A DNA stretch of 64,000 nucleotides from the NCBI GenBank assembly GCA_029204045.2, contig CM055062.1, positions 4,572,648-4,636,647 on the forward strand. The letters are read 5' to 3'. This document shows positions 1-10,207 of the stretch, piece by piece. Origin of the DNA: Tillandsia leiboldiana (Eukaryota; Streptophyta; Magnoliopsida; Poales; Bromeliaceae). The notes under the pieces were generated by a model that was given only the letters and a program-made list of their open reading frames with translations, made no database searches and was not told where the DNA came from. The position numbers and the translations under genes are program-made. How positions within the stretch are numbered: position 1 is the stretch's first letter; the number at the start of each line of letters is the position of its first letter.

Positions 1-57
1 ATATTTTTGTTGTCGGTGCTGTTCTGATTGGAGAACTTCTAATGTGGGTCTTTGTAG

Positions 58-623
58 GTTGCCATTTACTCGCTGTCGAGGAAATGGAAGGAATTAGTTG
101 ATAAGGCCCGCGCTGCGGCACCTGTCCTGACTCTACCAATTTCGGGTGAGGATTTTGTTGTCTATTATGATGCTTCGCGGATTGGTTTGGGGTGTGTCTT
201 GATGCAGCAGGACAAGGTTATCGCTTATACATCGCGACAATTGAAACCTTATGAGAAGAACTACCCCACACACGATCTGGAGCTTGCAGTAGTGGTTTTT
301 GCCCTCAAATTGTGGAGGTATTATCTCTATAGCGTTCACTGCAAGGTTTTTACTGATCATCAGAGTCTGAAGTATCTCTTTACCCAGAAAGAGTTAAACT
401 TAAGGCAAAGGAGATGGCTCGAGCTTCTGAAGGACTATGATCTGACTATTCAGTACCACCTTGGTCGGGCGAATGTGGTTGCTGACGCGCTGAGCCGGAA
501 GCACGTTTCTGCTGAGCTCTTGATGATTACAGAACAGGATCATTTGGTGGAGGAATTTCAGTAGCTTGATCTTGAGGTTGTTCCTGCAGGATCGGCTGTT
601 CGACTTTTATCGATGGTGGTGCA
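58..623 (+). pseudogene. Ty3/gypsy pol fragment: end of reverse transcriptase and RNase H
   Basis: The frame is open from about 58 and reads through the APVLTLP linker after the RT thumb into an RNase H domain: VVYYDASR (first catalytic Asp region), AYTSRQLK, the Glu in THDLELAVVVFALK, FTDHQSLKYLF and a terminal NVVADALSRK. This is the order seen in plant chromovirus-type pol. A TAG at 562-564 follows EEFQ where the family normally continues, so it is probably CAG to TAG. Past that stop the same frame continues to 623, where a solo LTR interrupts it, and resumes at 1971. The RT and gag parts lie left of the window. It is a dead retrotransposon, and its terminal LTR is 3538-6976. Confidence 0.92.
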
Positions 624-928
624 TGTTGGGTTATATGTAATAAGGATCTAAATAGGGGAAAAAACACCTAGAGGGGGGGTGAATAGGTGTAAACGTATAA
701 ACACTCAAAAATCGTTGCGATAAAAACCCAATGCGGAAATAAAAAATAATACGCAAGATTTTTACGTGGAAAACTCCATCACCGGAGTAAAAAACCACGG
801 GACCGATAACACGGCAGAAATCCACTAGAATTAAAACACGTACAAGGTGATTTACCGTACACAATTACGACTCAACCTTTTCCATACGCTCCTAGAGGAT
901 CTTCTCCGCTCGCTCCGCGACGCTTCTC

Positions 929-1100
929 GAATCCACGATCTGCGCCCAACGCCGAATCCACGGCGTCCAACGTCGAATCCACGACGTCCGACCGAATCCA
1001 CGGTCTTCACCCAATAGCACCCTTCGAATCCACGAACGTGCCTCGCTCCGAATCCACGAGAGCGGTTGAACCTTGAATCCACAAGGACACGCGAATCCAC
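929..1100. repeat. Array of eight GAATCCAC motifs, most as loops of small hairpins
   Basis: GAATCCAC occurs at 929, 954, 975, 994, 1026, 1050, 1075 and 1093. Seven copies are closed by complementary flanks, and the stems differ from copy to copy: ACGCC/GGCGT, ACGTC/GACGT, GACC/GGTC, TTC/GAA, CGCTC/GAGCG with a small bulge, CCTT/AAGG and CGC/GCG. The first copy has only a 2-bp closing stem. Read in the presumed LTR sense the loop is GTGGATTC. The array lies within the copia solo LTR. Confidence 0.85.
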
Positions 1101-1454
1101 GCGCCGATTTTTGGGGTAAATCGTTGTTTTTGGGTGGTGATGATCCGCCGAATACTTAGATCAAAGATAGATCGGAAATACCATCTAAGTATTCATTAGT
1201 TTGATTCAACTCAAGATGTGAGTATGAAAACCTAGAATCAAACTAATCAATATAGATGAAGAAACATAGAATATTCTCTAATGATTTCCTTTCTTCTCTA
1301 TATGTGGATCTAGAGCCGTATAAAATGATATATGAAAATGACGGCTATATGGATTCACCCTAGAAAAAGAGTCATAGGGTTTATTTATAGGTTAGAAACC
1401 CTAGGAAGGAGATAAGAATCAAAAACCTAACATTTCTGGAGATTTTACGGACGG

Positions 1455-1740
1455 CGATCCGGATCGGATTAGCTGTGATCCGGATCGTCGTAACGAGTCA
1501 GGCAATTCCAGAAAAACGAAGGTTCGGGATCCGGATCGAAGTGCTTGATCCGGATCGTTCATACAGTTCACCAAACATCAACGTTCGGGATCCGGATTGC
1601 GAAGCCTGATCCGGATCGTTCAAGGAAGATGGTAAACTCAGTGTTCGGGATCCGGATCAAGAGAGGCTACGATCCGGATTGAACTGGTGTATGAACGAAC
1701 CACCTTCGGGATCCGGATCGAACAACCTGATCCGGATCCT
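1455..1740. repeat. 60-61-bp minisatellite with palindromic GATCCGGATC
   Basis: TTCGGGATCCGG recurs at 1523, 1584, 1644 and about 1704, a period of 60-61 bp. About 35 bp after each lies a second TGATCCGGAT-type motif. A degenerate first unit starts near 1455. The related copia LTR at 47033-47280 has the same period, but its core is GGGTCCGGACT. The TCCGGA centre is kept in both. Confidence 0.85.
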
Positions 1741-1965
1741 GAACATGTCCCAAGTCCAGTTTTTGATTTTTATGCAATGAAAGATTCTTCCAAGTGTTTC
1801 TACACTACAAGAAGTATTCGGATCACACAAAATCTTTAGTAAAACATACCTGATCCTTTTGAATTCTTCTTTCTTGAGATTGAGTTAAATGATCCAACTT
1901 TCTTCACCTTCAATATTCAAGACTTGAGACTTTCACGAAACTACGCCAACTCAAATTCCGTAACA

Positions 1966-3492
1966 GTGCAGCCTACTTTATTGGATCGCATAAAGGAGGG
2001 ACAGCAGTCGGATCCTTATTTTCTGAGTATTCGTGATGATATCTCCCAGGGACAGACCGACGACTATCAGCTGCACGCCGATGACTCTATCCGATTTCCG
2101 GGCCGTTGGTCCGTTCCGAAGGATATATATATGAAGAATGAGATTTTTTCTAAGGCACATAGATCTCTGTACGCAGTGCATCTCGGTGGAACAAAAATGT
2201 ATGGCGACTTGAAGAAGCAGTTTTGGTGGCTTGGGATGAAAGCCGACGTTGCGAAGCATGTAGCTCAGTGCTTAGTGTGCCAACAGGTAAAGGCTGAGCA
2301 TCAGCGGCCAGCTGGAAAACTGCAACCACTCCCGGTGCCGATGTGAAAGTGGGAGTAGATTACGATGGACTTTGTTACCGGCTTGCCTCGATCCCAGCGA
2401 GGTCACGATGCTATCTGGGTGGTGGTGGATCGACTCACCAAGTCGGCCCACTTTTTGCCGATCCATACGACGTGGTCTAGAGATCGACTCGCGCAGCTCT
2501 ATATGGACGAGATTGTCAGACTTCATGGAGTGCCAGTGTCGATTGTCTTAGACCGGGACACTAGATTTGTATCTCAGTTCTGGAACAACTTGTAACAATC
2601 TTTGGGTACCAGGTTTAATTTTAGCATTGCTTTCCACCCTCAGAGTGACGGGCAGTCTGAGCGCGTTATTAAGATGCTGGAGGATACGTTACGCGCTTGT
2701 GTTTTGGACTTCGGAGACGGATGGTATAGGTATTTGACACTGGTGGAGTTCGCCTATAACAACAGTTATCAGGCGAGCATTGGGGTGGCGTCTTACGAGG
2801 CGTTATATGGGCGTCGATGTCGATCTCCTATCTGTTGGGACAATATCGGTGAACGCCGGATTGTCGGGTCGGACTTGGTTGAAAATGCTAAAGCCAAGGT
2901 TTGTATTGCGACGCAGCGGTTACTCATCGCACAGAGCAGGCAGAAAAGCTACCTGGACCAGCGCCGTCGCGACCTTGAGTTCCAAGTTGGTGACCATGTT
3001 TTGTTGAAGGTGTCACCAACTAGAGGAATCAAGCTGCTTGAATTGCTGAACAAGCTTAGTCCGCGGGAAGTTGGTGACCATGTTTTGCTGAAGGTGTCTC
3101 CAGCTAGAGGAATCAAGCGATTCAAACTGCGGAACAAGCTTAGTCCACGGCTTGTGGGACCCTTTGAGATACTTGAGCGCATCGGTCCAGTAGCGTATTG
3201 GCTAGCTCTTTCTCCTATTCTTGCCCGAGTACACAACGTTTTCCATGTCTCTATGCTTCGGAAGTATATTCCAAATCCTTCCCATGTGATTAGCCTTACT
3301 TCTGTCCAGCTTCGAGAGGATTTGAGCTACAATGAAGCTCCACTGTGGATCCTGGATCATGATGAAAAGAAGCTATGGAACAGGACGATCCTCTATGTGA
3401 AGGTACAATAGGAGAACCACGAGGAGCGCGAGGTCACTTGGGAGCACGAGTCCGACATGCAGGAGCGTTTTCCTCATTTATTTGGTTCTTGA
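1966..3492 (+). pseudogene. Ty3/gypsy integrase, decayed
   Basis: This continues the pol frame broken by the LTR at 624-1965. The order is an HHCC zinc-binding region (HRSLYAVHLGG...CLVCQQVK), the integrase core (MDFVTGLP with the first Asp, VLDRDTRF with the second, QSDGQSERVIKMLE with the catalytic Glu), then the GPF-type C-terminal region (LVGPFEILERIGPVAYWL) and FHVSMLRKY. I see no clear chromodomain after it. In-frame stops are TGA 2344-2346, TAG 2356-2358, TAA 2593-2595 and TAG 3409-3411. The first and last fit loss of a Trp codon. An 84-bp in-frame duplication lies in the C-terminal region. It would have inserted the element cDNA, and is now non-functional. Confidence 0.93.
2986..3153 (+). 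repeat. 84-bp in-frame tandem duplication in the integrase C-terminal region
   Basis: Units 2986-3069 and 3070-3153 each encode 28 residues beginning VGDHVLLKVSP and ending NKLSPR. By eye about 14 of 84 bases differ, so the duplication is not recent or the units diverged after it. Homologous integrases have this stretch once. Confidence 0.88.
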
Positions 3493-3505
3493 TTGTATTT
3501 AAGTT

Positions 3506-3537
3506 TCGGGGACGAAACTTCTTATAAGGAGTGGTGA
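3506..3537 (+). promoter_or_regulatory. Conserved pre-LTR segment and polypurine tract
   Basis: TTCGGGGACGAAACTTCTTATAAGGAG precedes the 3' LTR; the purine-rich AAGGAGTGGTGA is the likely plus-strand primer. The same GGACGAAAC block lies before the LTRs at 20448 (plus) and right of 52822 (minus), which supports these LTR borders. Confidence 0.75.
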
Positions 3538-4046
3538 TGTAGAAACCGAGATTTTTTTTAAAAAGTTAAATTGAATAATTTGAAATTTTTGCATAGTAAC
3601 TTAAGTGAATAGTAACTTAATGTTTTTCTGAATATTTTCTTCGAATATGCATAGTCTGGCTGATCTGAACCCAAACCTATTGATGCGAATACTCGATTTG
3701 ATCGATCTCAGCGAACTGAGCACGATGGCACGATCCAATTTTGATTTCGATGAGCCTAGGGCCTCGTAAAGCGTGTCAGACAATGTTAGTTCTTTTTGTG
3801 GATGTTTATGTGAGTTCTCGAGACCAAATATTGTTGAACCAAAATTGTTACCTGATAGGTATCGACGAGCCGAACACCTTGGCATCGTCCGTTTTTATGT
3901 TCGACGACCCGATCGCCACGAAAAGTGTGAAATACTGCATTTTTAGTGTATTCTTGCTAGTATGCTACTATTTTATGTGTGGATTTGGACGGCATGGTTT
4001 GTGGAGGGACCTTACAGCATATTACATCTACAGATCTAGACCATGC

Positions 4047-4055
4047 TATAAATAG
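4047..4055 (+). promoter_or_regulatory. LTR TATA box (TATAAATAG)
   Basis: A canonical TATA box lies 510 bp into the LTR, where the U3 promoter is expected. Transcription would start about 30 bp downstream. Confidence 0.65.
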
Positions 4056-6599
4056 AAGAATTGGAGGGACCAAATAGCAATTTTTGGTCTTAGTTTGTTG
4101 GAGTCCAACCACTTCCCACTGGATCCCCTGGTCAGCCGCAACCCCCTTCTCCACGATTCCCTCCATCCTCTTCTTCACCCTCTATGAGCAACCGCACCTA
4201 GGACTAGAGAAAGAGAGATTGCCTTTCTCTTGTGGTTCGATTTGGTCTCGGGTTGAAGAGGAAGAAGGAGCAACTCTTTCCTTTCTTCTTGCTCCTACCT
4301 CCTCCTCGAGCATCTTGCAGCCCTGTGAGGGTGAGCTCGAGGAGCTTGGTCATCGGACTCAACCGTGCGAGGCCGGCGGGGCAAGTCATCTTCTTCCTAT
4401 TATTGTCCCAGGCTGAGGTGAGTCAAGCTCCCCCATTCTTGGTTTTCTTGCACCTTGACACATAGCAGTACTCATTTGACCTTCTAGGCATTGTTCTTCG
4501 TCGCTAGCTTTGGAGTTGGTGGAGTTCCTGACACTTTCTGAGACCTTCCCCAGCTGCTGCATTTTCTTTAGTGGAATTCCTTGCAAGCTTGGCCAAACCG
4601 AGCCTTGGCGCAACTTGGTTGGGCCGAGGTTGCTCTAGCGGTGTCTTCGGCCACTCCACGGTCTTGGGTAAGTGAGCATCAACCTCTCTGTTTTTGTTTG
4701 GTTTGGCTGTAGTCAGGAGATAGCAAGTGGGGGCTCTATTTTGGGTGCTTTGGCCGAGGTTGGTACGTCGGCTGTTCTGGCGACATTTCGGTCACTCCAA
4801 GGTAAGCCCTTATACCTCTCAACCCTTCTAAACTTGATGCTCATCTTAGTTTTTGGATTGGCCGAATACATGCCATCTTGGTTGATTTGGATGCTTTATG
4901 TTTGAACCCTAGCTGTTCTTGGGCTTTGTGCCACTCTCTGACAGCGAGCACGAGTTTTTCTAAGTCGAGGCCCTCACACTGGAACCTTTAGATTTTACTG
5001 AAAGCTTGTGATTATTTCTTTTAAGCTTTAATCAAGGTTAAATGTTAGTTTTTATGCAATTTATGGAAAGTCCAGGGACCCAATTGCAATTGTGACAGCA
5101 TGGGCTGTCTTGGGCAGCTTGTAGATGCTTTCTGAACTTTTCGTTCATGATCTAAAGGCTCTCGTTGATCGGGAATTGATTATCGACTCGTAAATTGATA
5201 AAATCATCGATTATAGACAACTTGACCCTAATCGCTCAATTCAAGGAGTTGAGTTGACTTTTTGCGAGTCCCTGGTGCCTTTGACTGATCCTGGCACTAT
5301 CCTGGCTGGTCTAGTGGGTTTGGTCTGTGTTTGGGAATCCCCGAGTCGAAAGTCACAGTTTCGGTATCAGACTTCAGTGTTTATGGCACTTTTTGGACTT
5401 AGGATATTACCTAGTGATAGAGGGTTGCCCAGATATCTTAAGTGAAGTGTTCTGGGGCAACACACAAAATTTCATTTAATTTTGTAGCCTATAGGCTCTG
5501 ATCGGATCAACATTGATCGATCGGTGGATTACCGGAATTCCAGCGGATCCCGAGACCTTGAGTGATCTAGGTGTTATTACACTGTATTGTTTGTGGATTT
5601 GGTATGAGTAAGTCTTTTACTGATTGATGGTTATGATTCATGCTCGAGCATTCAGGAGCCGCCTCGTCAGTCGAGCAGTGGATATCGGGAGTCGCCTCGC
5701 CAGTTTAGCAGTGGATATCAGGACCATCTAGGTTGAGGTGGGTACTCCGATCGGGGCATCGATATAGTGTAACCTTGGGTACTGTGATTGACTGGTCCCA
5801 TGGGTTGCTTTGCTAACCCTACTTGATGTTATTTTACTGCTTTGATGTTAAATCTATACTCAGTGTAGTTGATACTCTTAGTATAGTAGGGTTCTTATGG
5901 GTACATATGTATATTTATGCCATGCCAAGTGTTTTAGACACTCTTAGACTCTGTTGTTATATATCACCTACTGCTAGACTATATTTGCAAGTATTTACAG
6001 TTTCACATTTCATGATAGAGTAGGTGGATATCTTTGTTATCACGACATATTTATTGATACATTGACATACTTGATTCCGATTGGAAGTTCTCGACTGTTT
6101 GCCGTATTTCTGGTCTCCTGACCGCGAGTTTGAGCATCTACATTGAGATCGCCATGCACCAGTTGGACATCTTCACGTACACTAGTGGGCTGATCTCCCA
6201 CCGAGGTGTTCTTTACCAATAGAGTGGTCTATGCGACCCGTGAGCTCGTTTTATATGGCTGCACCTGTGGGACCGGGCGATATCGAGCCCCTGTTATATT
6301 CAGTAGACCGGGTGATATTGAGCCCCTTTGATAGTCAACAAGTGCGGGGTTCATGCCAGATTTGGTTTGGCACTAGCCTGAGGTCTTAGTGACTAACAGT
6401 GGCATATGGTTGGGTATATCTGATTACTGTTTATTGTTATGATGATACATGATGATAGTTGACAGTTACTTCCTGTTATTATAGTAGACATATATCATTT
6501 CATATACATGCTTTCATACATGCTTTTATATCTGCTTTCATATCTGCCATATACCTGCATTATATTATTTTCGTTTTGCTTTACTATCCTTTACCCACT

Positions 6600-6621
6600 G
6601 AGATACATTCAGTTGTGTCTC
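6600..6621 (+). other. LTR stem-loop H1
   Basis: GAGATACA pairs with TGTGTCTC around a TTCAGT loop, with one G-U. It is flanked by TACCCACT before and CGCACCCC after, and lies about 355 bp from the LTR end. Confidence 0.75.
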
Positions 6622-6836
6622 GCACCCCTGGGTGACTTTTGCAGGTCGGTCGGGTAGTGAGCAGCGGGGCGAACTGTGAGGATACTGCGATAGTACCGTC
6701 CGGTGACAGTGCATGTTCTAGTTTAGCATGTTTAAGACTTTTAGTATTGTTGGTTTATCTATAGTTTATGCTATTTGTTTATGTCTTTGATTGTAAACCT
6801 TGCTTTAAATGGTAAATGTTGTTCTTACCTAGCCGA

Positions 6837-6885
6837 GCGTGTGTAGGAGAGACATTGGTTTTGGATAGGAAATCTCCTATGCGCG
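6837..6885 (+). other. LTR stem-loop H2
   Basis: CGTGTGTAGGAGA (from 6838) pairs with TCTCCTATGCGCG (6873-6885) as a 13-bp stem with three G-U pairs if read as RNA. It lies about 90 bp from the LTR end. Confidence 0.7.
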
Positions 6886-6976
6886 TGGCAAATCTAGTTG
6901 CGTCTTGGTTATATTTTGAACTCTGATTTATATATAAAAAAGAAATTAGGCCGCTTTTAAAACTCGGGGTGTGACA

Positions 6977-7568
6977 TGCATACACACATGTTACTGTTCA
7001 TTCACAGCATTGAGGCATTCTAGTGGTAGATCTCATTTCAGTAGTTTCATTTTCCACTTTACTGTTTTTCTCCTATCATTATCTCTGGTAGACTTGGTGG
7101 GTATGTTGGGATTTCGATGACGTACCCACTGAGAACTACTGGTTTTTAGTAGTTCTCACGCATGTTGTTGCTCTCTTTTTTATAGAGTCTTCCGCCACTG
7201 TAGTGGCGCCGGTGGATCGAGGTAAGGGGATTGTGGGTTAGATTGATCTCCTGCCATTTTGTGAGATAGCGGTGGACCCTGTGATGTTTTTATTTTTTTA
7301 GCTGTTTAGACTACTATATATTTCAGTTTGACTTTAGCCTGCCGGTTTTATTTATATTATTCTGGGAGATGGATTTTGTACCTGATGTTTTTATGTATAT
7401 AATTTAGTCTGAGATTTATTTTAGTTTACAGCTAGCTCTATGTTGCTCTTTTGTATATAATTCTCCTTATACTTGAGTAGATTGTAGCGCTTCATGTACG
7501 TAAAAAATTTCGCGTATACGGCGGATCTGTTGGCAAGCCGGGGTTTTGGTTTACCCCCGGGAGTGACA
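6977..7568 (+). mobile_element. 3' part of a second gypsy LTR, interrupted by the 3538-6976 element
   Basis: It resembles the end of the LTR at 14379-20237: GGTAGACTTGGTGGGTA, the H1 stem-loop, the CTTCATGTACG/TTTCGCG region and a final CCCGGGAGTGACA. It begins directly where the upstream gypsy LTR ends, so the upstream element inserted into it. Its left part is outside the window. Confidence 0.75.
7131..7157 (+). other. LTR stem-loop H1
   Basis: A perfect 10-bp stem, GAGAACTACT with AGTAGTTCTC, loop GGTTTTT, preceded by TACCCACT. It lies about 410 bp from the LTR end. Confidence 0.8.
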
Positions 7569-9137
7569 GGTGCAGCTCGTTAGTGTTTACAGATTTACGT
7601 TTTGTGTTTTTGCGTTGGATTGTCAGGGCCGGAGTTTTTTGTGTTGTGCAATTGACCAGGGTGCTGCCGAATTTTTGGGGTGGAGTCGTTTGCGTGTGGT
7701 AATCACCGTTGAGCGTGTAGTCTTCCGCCGTCCATGTTTTGCCGGTATTTGCGTTCCAGGTGGGTTTCATGTCGCCGAGGATCGGGGAGTACTTTTTATG
7801 TCTGCATACTAGAAGTATGGTTTTTGACTACTTTTATATTATTTATTAGATGTAGAAAAATGCATGTTTGTGATAATTGATAGATATTTTTATTAGTGTT
7901 TGGACTGTTTGGACCTAGGGATTAAAATATTATTATTTTATTGCTATGAGGCTTACGTGGGTTGTTTGAGTGCGTTGATATTGACGTAGGTGTCACTTAT
8001 AGCTGGATTGGGTTTTGTATGATTATCAAGTGATCCATGTTGACCGGGGTTGACCTTTCACTTGTGTTGTTGTGTATTAGAGATGGGCAGTATTTAGGTA
8101 GTGATATTTGTGCTTCATCATATTGACATAGAGGTTGTTTTTGTCTTGAGATTTTGTGGGTCGTGGGTCGGTGTGTGAGCTAGTGTGTGTGCCTGGGGCA
8201 CTGTATTCGAGACTAGTAGTACATTTCGGGTTGGGGATTCGTGTGTTGACCTTGGGGCTTCTGTCTTGTGTCGTTAGTGATCTGATGATCATCGTATGAT
8301 CATAGCTTTCATGCAACACTGAGTTTTACTTGGTTTTGTCGGCACAAAGGTCGGATGATTAGAGGTAGGAGGTAGGCTGGTGTCTACTGTTGACGGGCCA
8401 CCATCCGGGGTGCAACCCGGACACTAGGGAGAGATGGACAGTTGCCTGTTTATAGGCAGCGCAAGCTTGACCGGGCTATCGAGACTGTCAGTTATGGATT
8501 GGGTACGTCTAGTTTGCCGTAGGTGGTTAGTGAGTTCTCGCAGGTTTGGAGTAGAGTTGTTTAGATGTTTTGGTGGACAGGTATGATAGCAGTGTTGTAT
8601 TTTATATTTATTTATTTTATTTTACTTTGTTATTCGCTTATTTTTACAATTTCTCTATTTTGCTTTTGGTAGACCTGGTGGGTAGGTCATGATTGTCACT
8701 GATAGTACCCACTGGGAACTACTATTTTGTAGTTCTCATGCCTGCTTGTGGTCTTCTTTTCAGAGCCTTCTGAGCCAGCTCTGGACCGAGATAAGGAGAT
8801 TGCACTGTATATAGCAGCCCCTATCCATCATTTACTTTTGGTAGAGGTAGTTCACCCTATTAGTAGTTTTTATTTAGAGCACTGTACATCGTGACTGGCA
8901 AGGTTATGGCCCTTTATTTGTATTTATTTTTATTTTGAGATGTGAATTTTTATGTATTTTTGTATAGTGATAGATGTTAGTATAGTTTTCTTTTCCGCTC
9001 TAATACATTTCTAGTTATAGATTTTAGTTTTTTTGCAGGTTAATTTTGGATGCTCCGCGTGTGTGGGGTGCATCCTCGCACACGTTGCGGATCTAATGCG
9101 TGCCTGAGGGCCTCCGATATGGGCTTGGGGCGTGACA
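7569..9137 (+). mobile_element. Third gypsy LTR remnant
   Basis: It ends GGGCTTGGGGCGTGACA. It has an H1 stem-loop (8714-8737) and, near the end, an H2-like stem (CGTGTG with CACACG around a GC-rich inner loop, near 9060-9090). Its upstream part starts right after the LTR end at 7568, as expected if it is the outermost host of the nest. The short frames inside (such as 7570-7812) have no recognisable domain. Confidence 0.7.
8714..8737 (+). other. LTR stem-loop H1
   Basis: GGGAACTAC pairs with GTAGTTCTC (one G-U), loop TATTTT, preceded by GTACCCACT. It lies about 400 bp from the LTR end. Confidence 0.75.
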
Positions 9138-9629
9138 TATATATTTGTATAGTTCTCTTATTTTGAGAAAATAGTACAGTAAACATATTTTTCTAAAATT
9201 CATAATAGAATTGCTGAACCTCACGATAGCAATTTAATTGGTTGGTATTACCACATCATGCCATATGACTGTCACTTTTTAGACTTTTTCTGCTTCCTCT
9301 AGTTCATCATCTATCACGGAAACGATGAAATGATGGTGACGAGGGGGAAGATCAATGTCACCCCACCATAATCTCCGTGCATATGCATCCAATCGCCTCA
9401 CGCGCAGCAGGAAACAAGTTTCCCATCATTTTAAATAATGTGCGACCCGTATCATTCATTTTTATCCATATATATCTCCTTTTAAATTGTACGAATGTAT
9501 TAATTTTATGAACATTTATGGGTTTATGGGTATGGCATTCAACCTATGATGGTTGTTAGGGTTGTACTAGCGTTGAAAATTCTTGCTTATCGGACTATGG
9601 AGAAATTGTGCCTACCCTACAAATTTTAT
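9138..9629. other. AT-rich DNA, nothing recognised
   Basis: I see no coding domain, LTR end or inverted repeat. It follows the outermost LTR of the first nest and could be older host DNA. Confidence 0.5.
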
Positions 9630-9960
9630 GGCTAAATTACACCTTTTGTCCTCAAACTATGAGACTCTTGATATTTTAGTTCTGCAACTTTTATTTATAG
9701 TAATGATTTGTCTGAATTTGTTAATTATTAAAATTAAATCACACAATACAATTTTCTTTACTAAATATTAATATATATATCATTAATGTAGAAGTGATGT
9801 GGAATTATTATCATTGTTGCATCAACAACTATAATAATACCATCTCTTTCACATTACTGATATATTAATATTTAGTCAACTAAATTATACTATAAAACTT
9901 AATTATAATAGTTTAAAAAATTTGAGCTACAATTTTTTCTAAATTATGTGTAATTTAGCC
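9630..9960. mobile_element. MITE with GGCTAAATTACAC termini (331 bp)
   Basis: The left end GGCTAAATTACAC is inverted at the right end (GTGTAATTTAGCC). The interior also contains a long inverted repeat around TATTAATATTTAGT. Flanks AATTTTAT and AACTTTAT are a possible degenerate target duplication with one mismatch and a one-base offset. It has no coding capacity. The superfamily is unresolved. Confidence 0.65.
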
Positions 9961-10165
9961 TAACTTTATTAATAGATGGTTTTTTTTTTGTTTAAGTAAA
10001 AATTGGCAGGCATAATATTATTATTAACATTCATTATAATTTGGCGCCAAAATTAAACATGATTCAATGGAGTTCGGATAAAATGAATTCATTAGTTACA
10101 TTTAACTGAAAACCAATTTTTTTTTTTTATTTAGGTTAAATCAAAGTTCAACTAAATTCTATTTT

Positions 10166-10207
<42 letters not shown>

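Larger units (their letters stand above)
624..1965 (-). mobile_element. Ty1/copia-type solo LTR (1342 bp) inserted in gypsy pol
   Basis: The element begins TGTTGGGTTATATG and ends TTCCGTAACA. It is flanked by an identical 5-bp target duplication GTGCA (619-623 and 1966-1970). Removing it with one duplication restores the gypsy reading frame. I place it on the minus strand because the C-rich stretch (complement of 664-683) and the CCACGTAAA-like stretch near its left end resemble the 3' part of plant copia LTRs. That orientation is from memory of the family, not proven. It holds two internal repeat arrays, annotated separately. A second relative lies at about 46622-47487. No internal domain or second LTR is present, so it is a solo LTR. 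Confidence 0.9.
3538..6976 (+). mobile_element. 3' LTR of the decayed gypsy element (3439 bp)
   Basis: It starts TGTAGAAACCGAG directly after the polypurine tract and ends CTCGGGGTGTGACA, matching the TG...CA and TCGGGGYGTGACA ends typical of Tekay/Del-like LTRs. It carries a TATA box at 4047 and the two conserved stem-loops near its end (6600-6621 and 6837-6885). A minus-strand LTR of the same family lies at 41429-44814. Short open frames inside it (for example 4084-4416 and 5254-5445) show no recognisable domain. Confidence 0.9.

Noticed and set aside
4084..4416. 110-codon frame after the LTR TATA box
   Set aside because: It is in the LTR leader, has low-complexity Glu/Ser sequence and no domain or homologue that I recognise.
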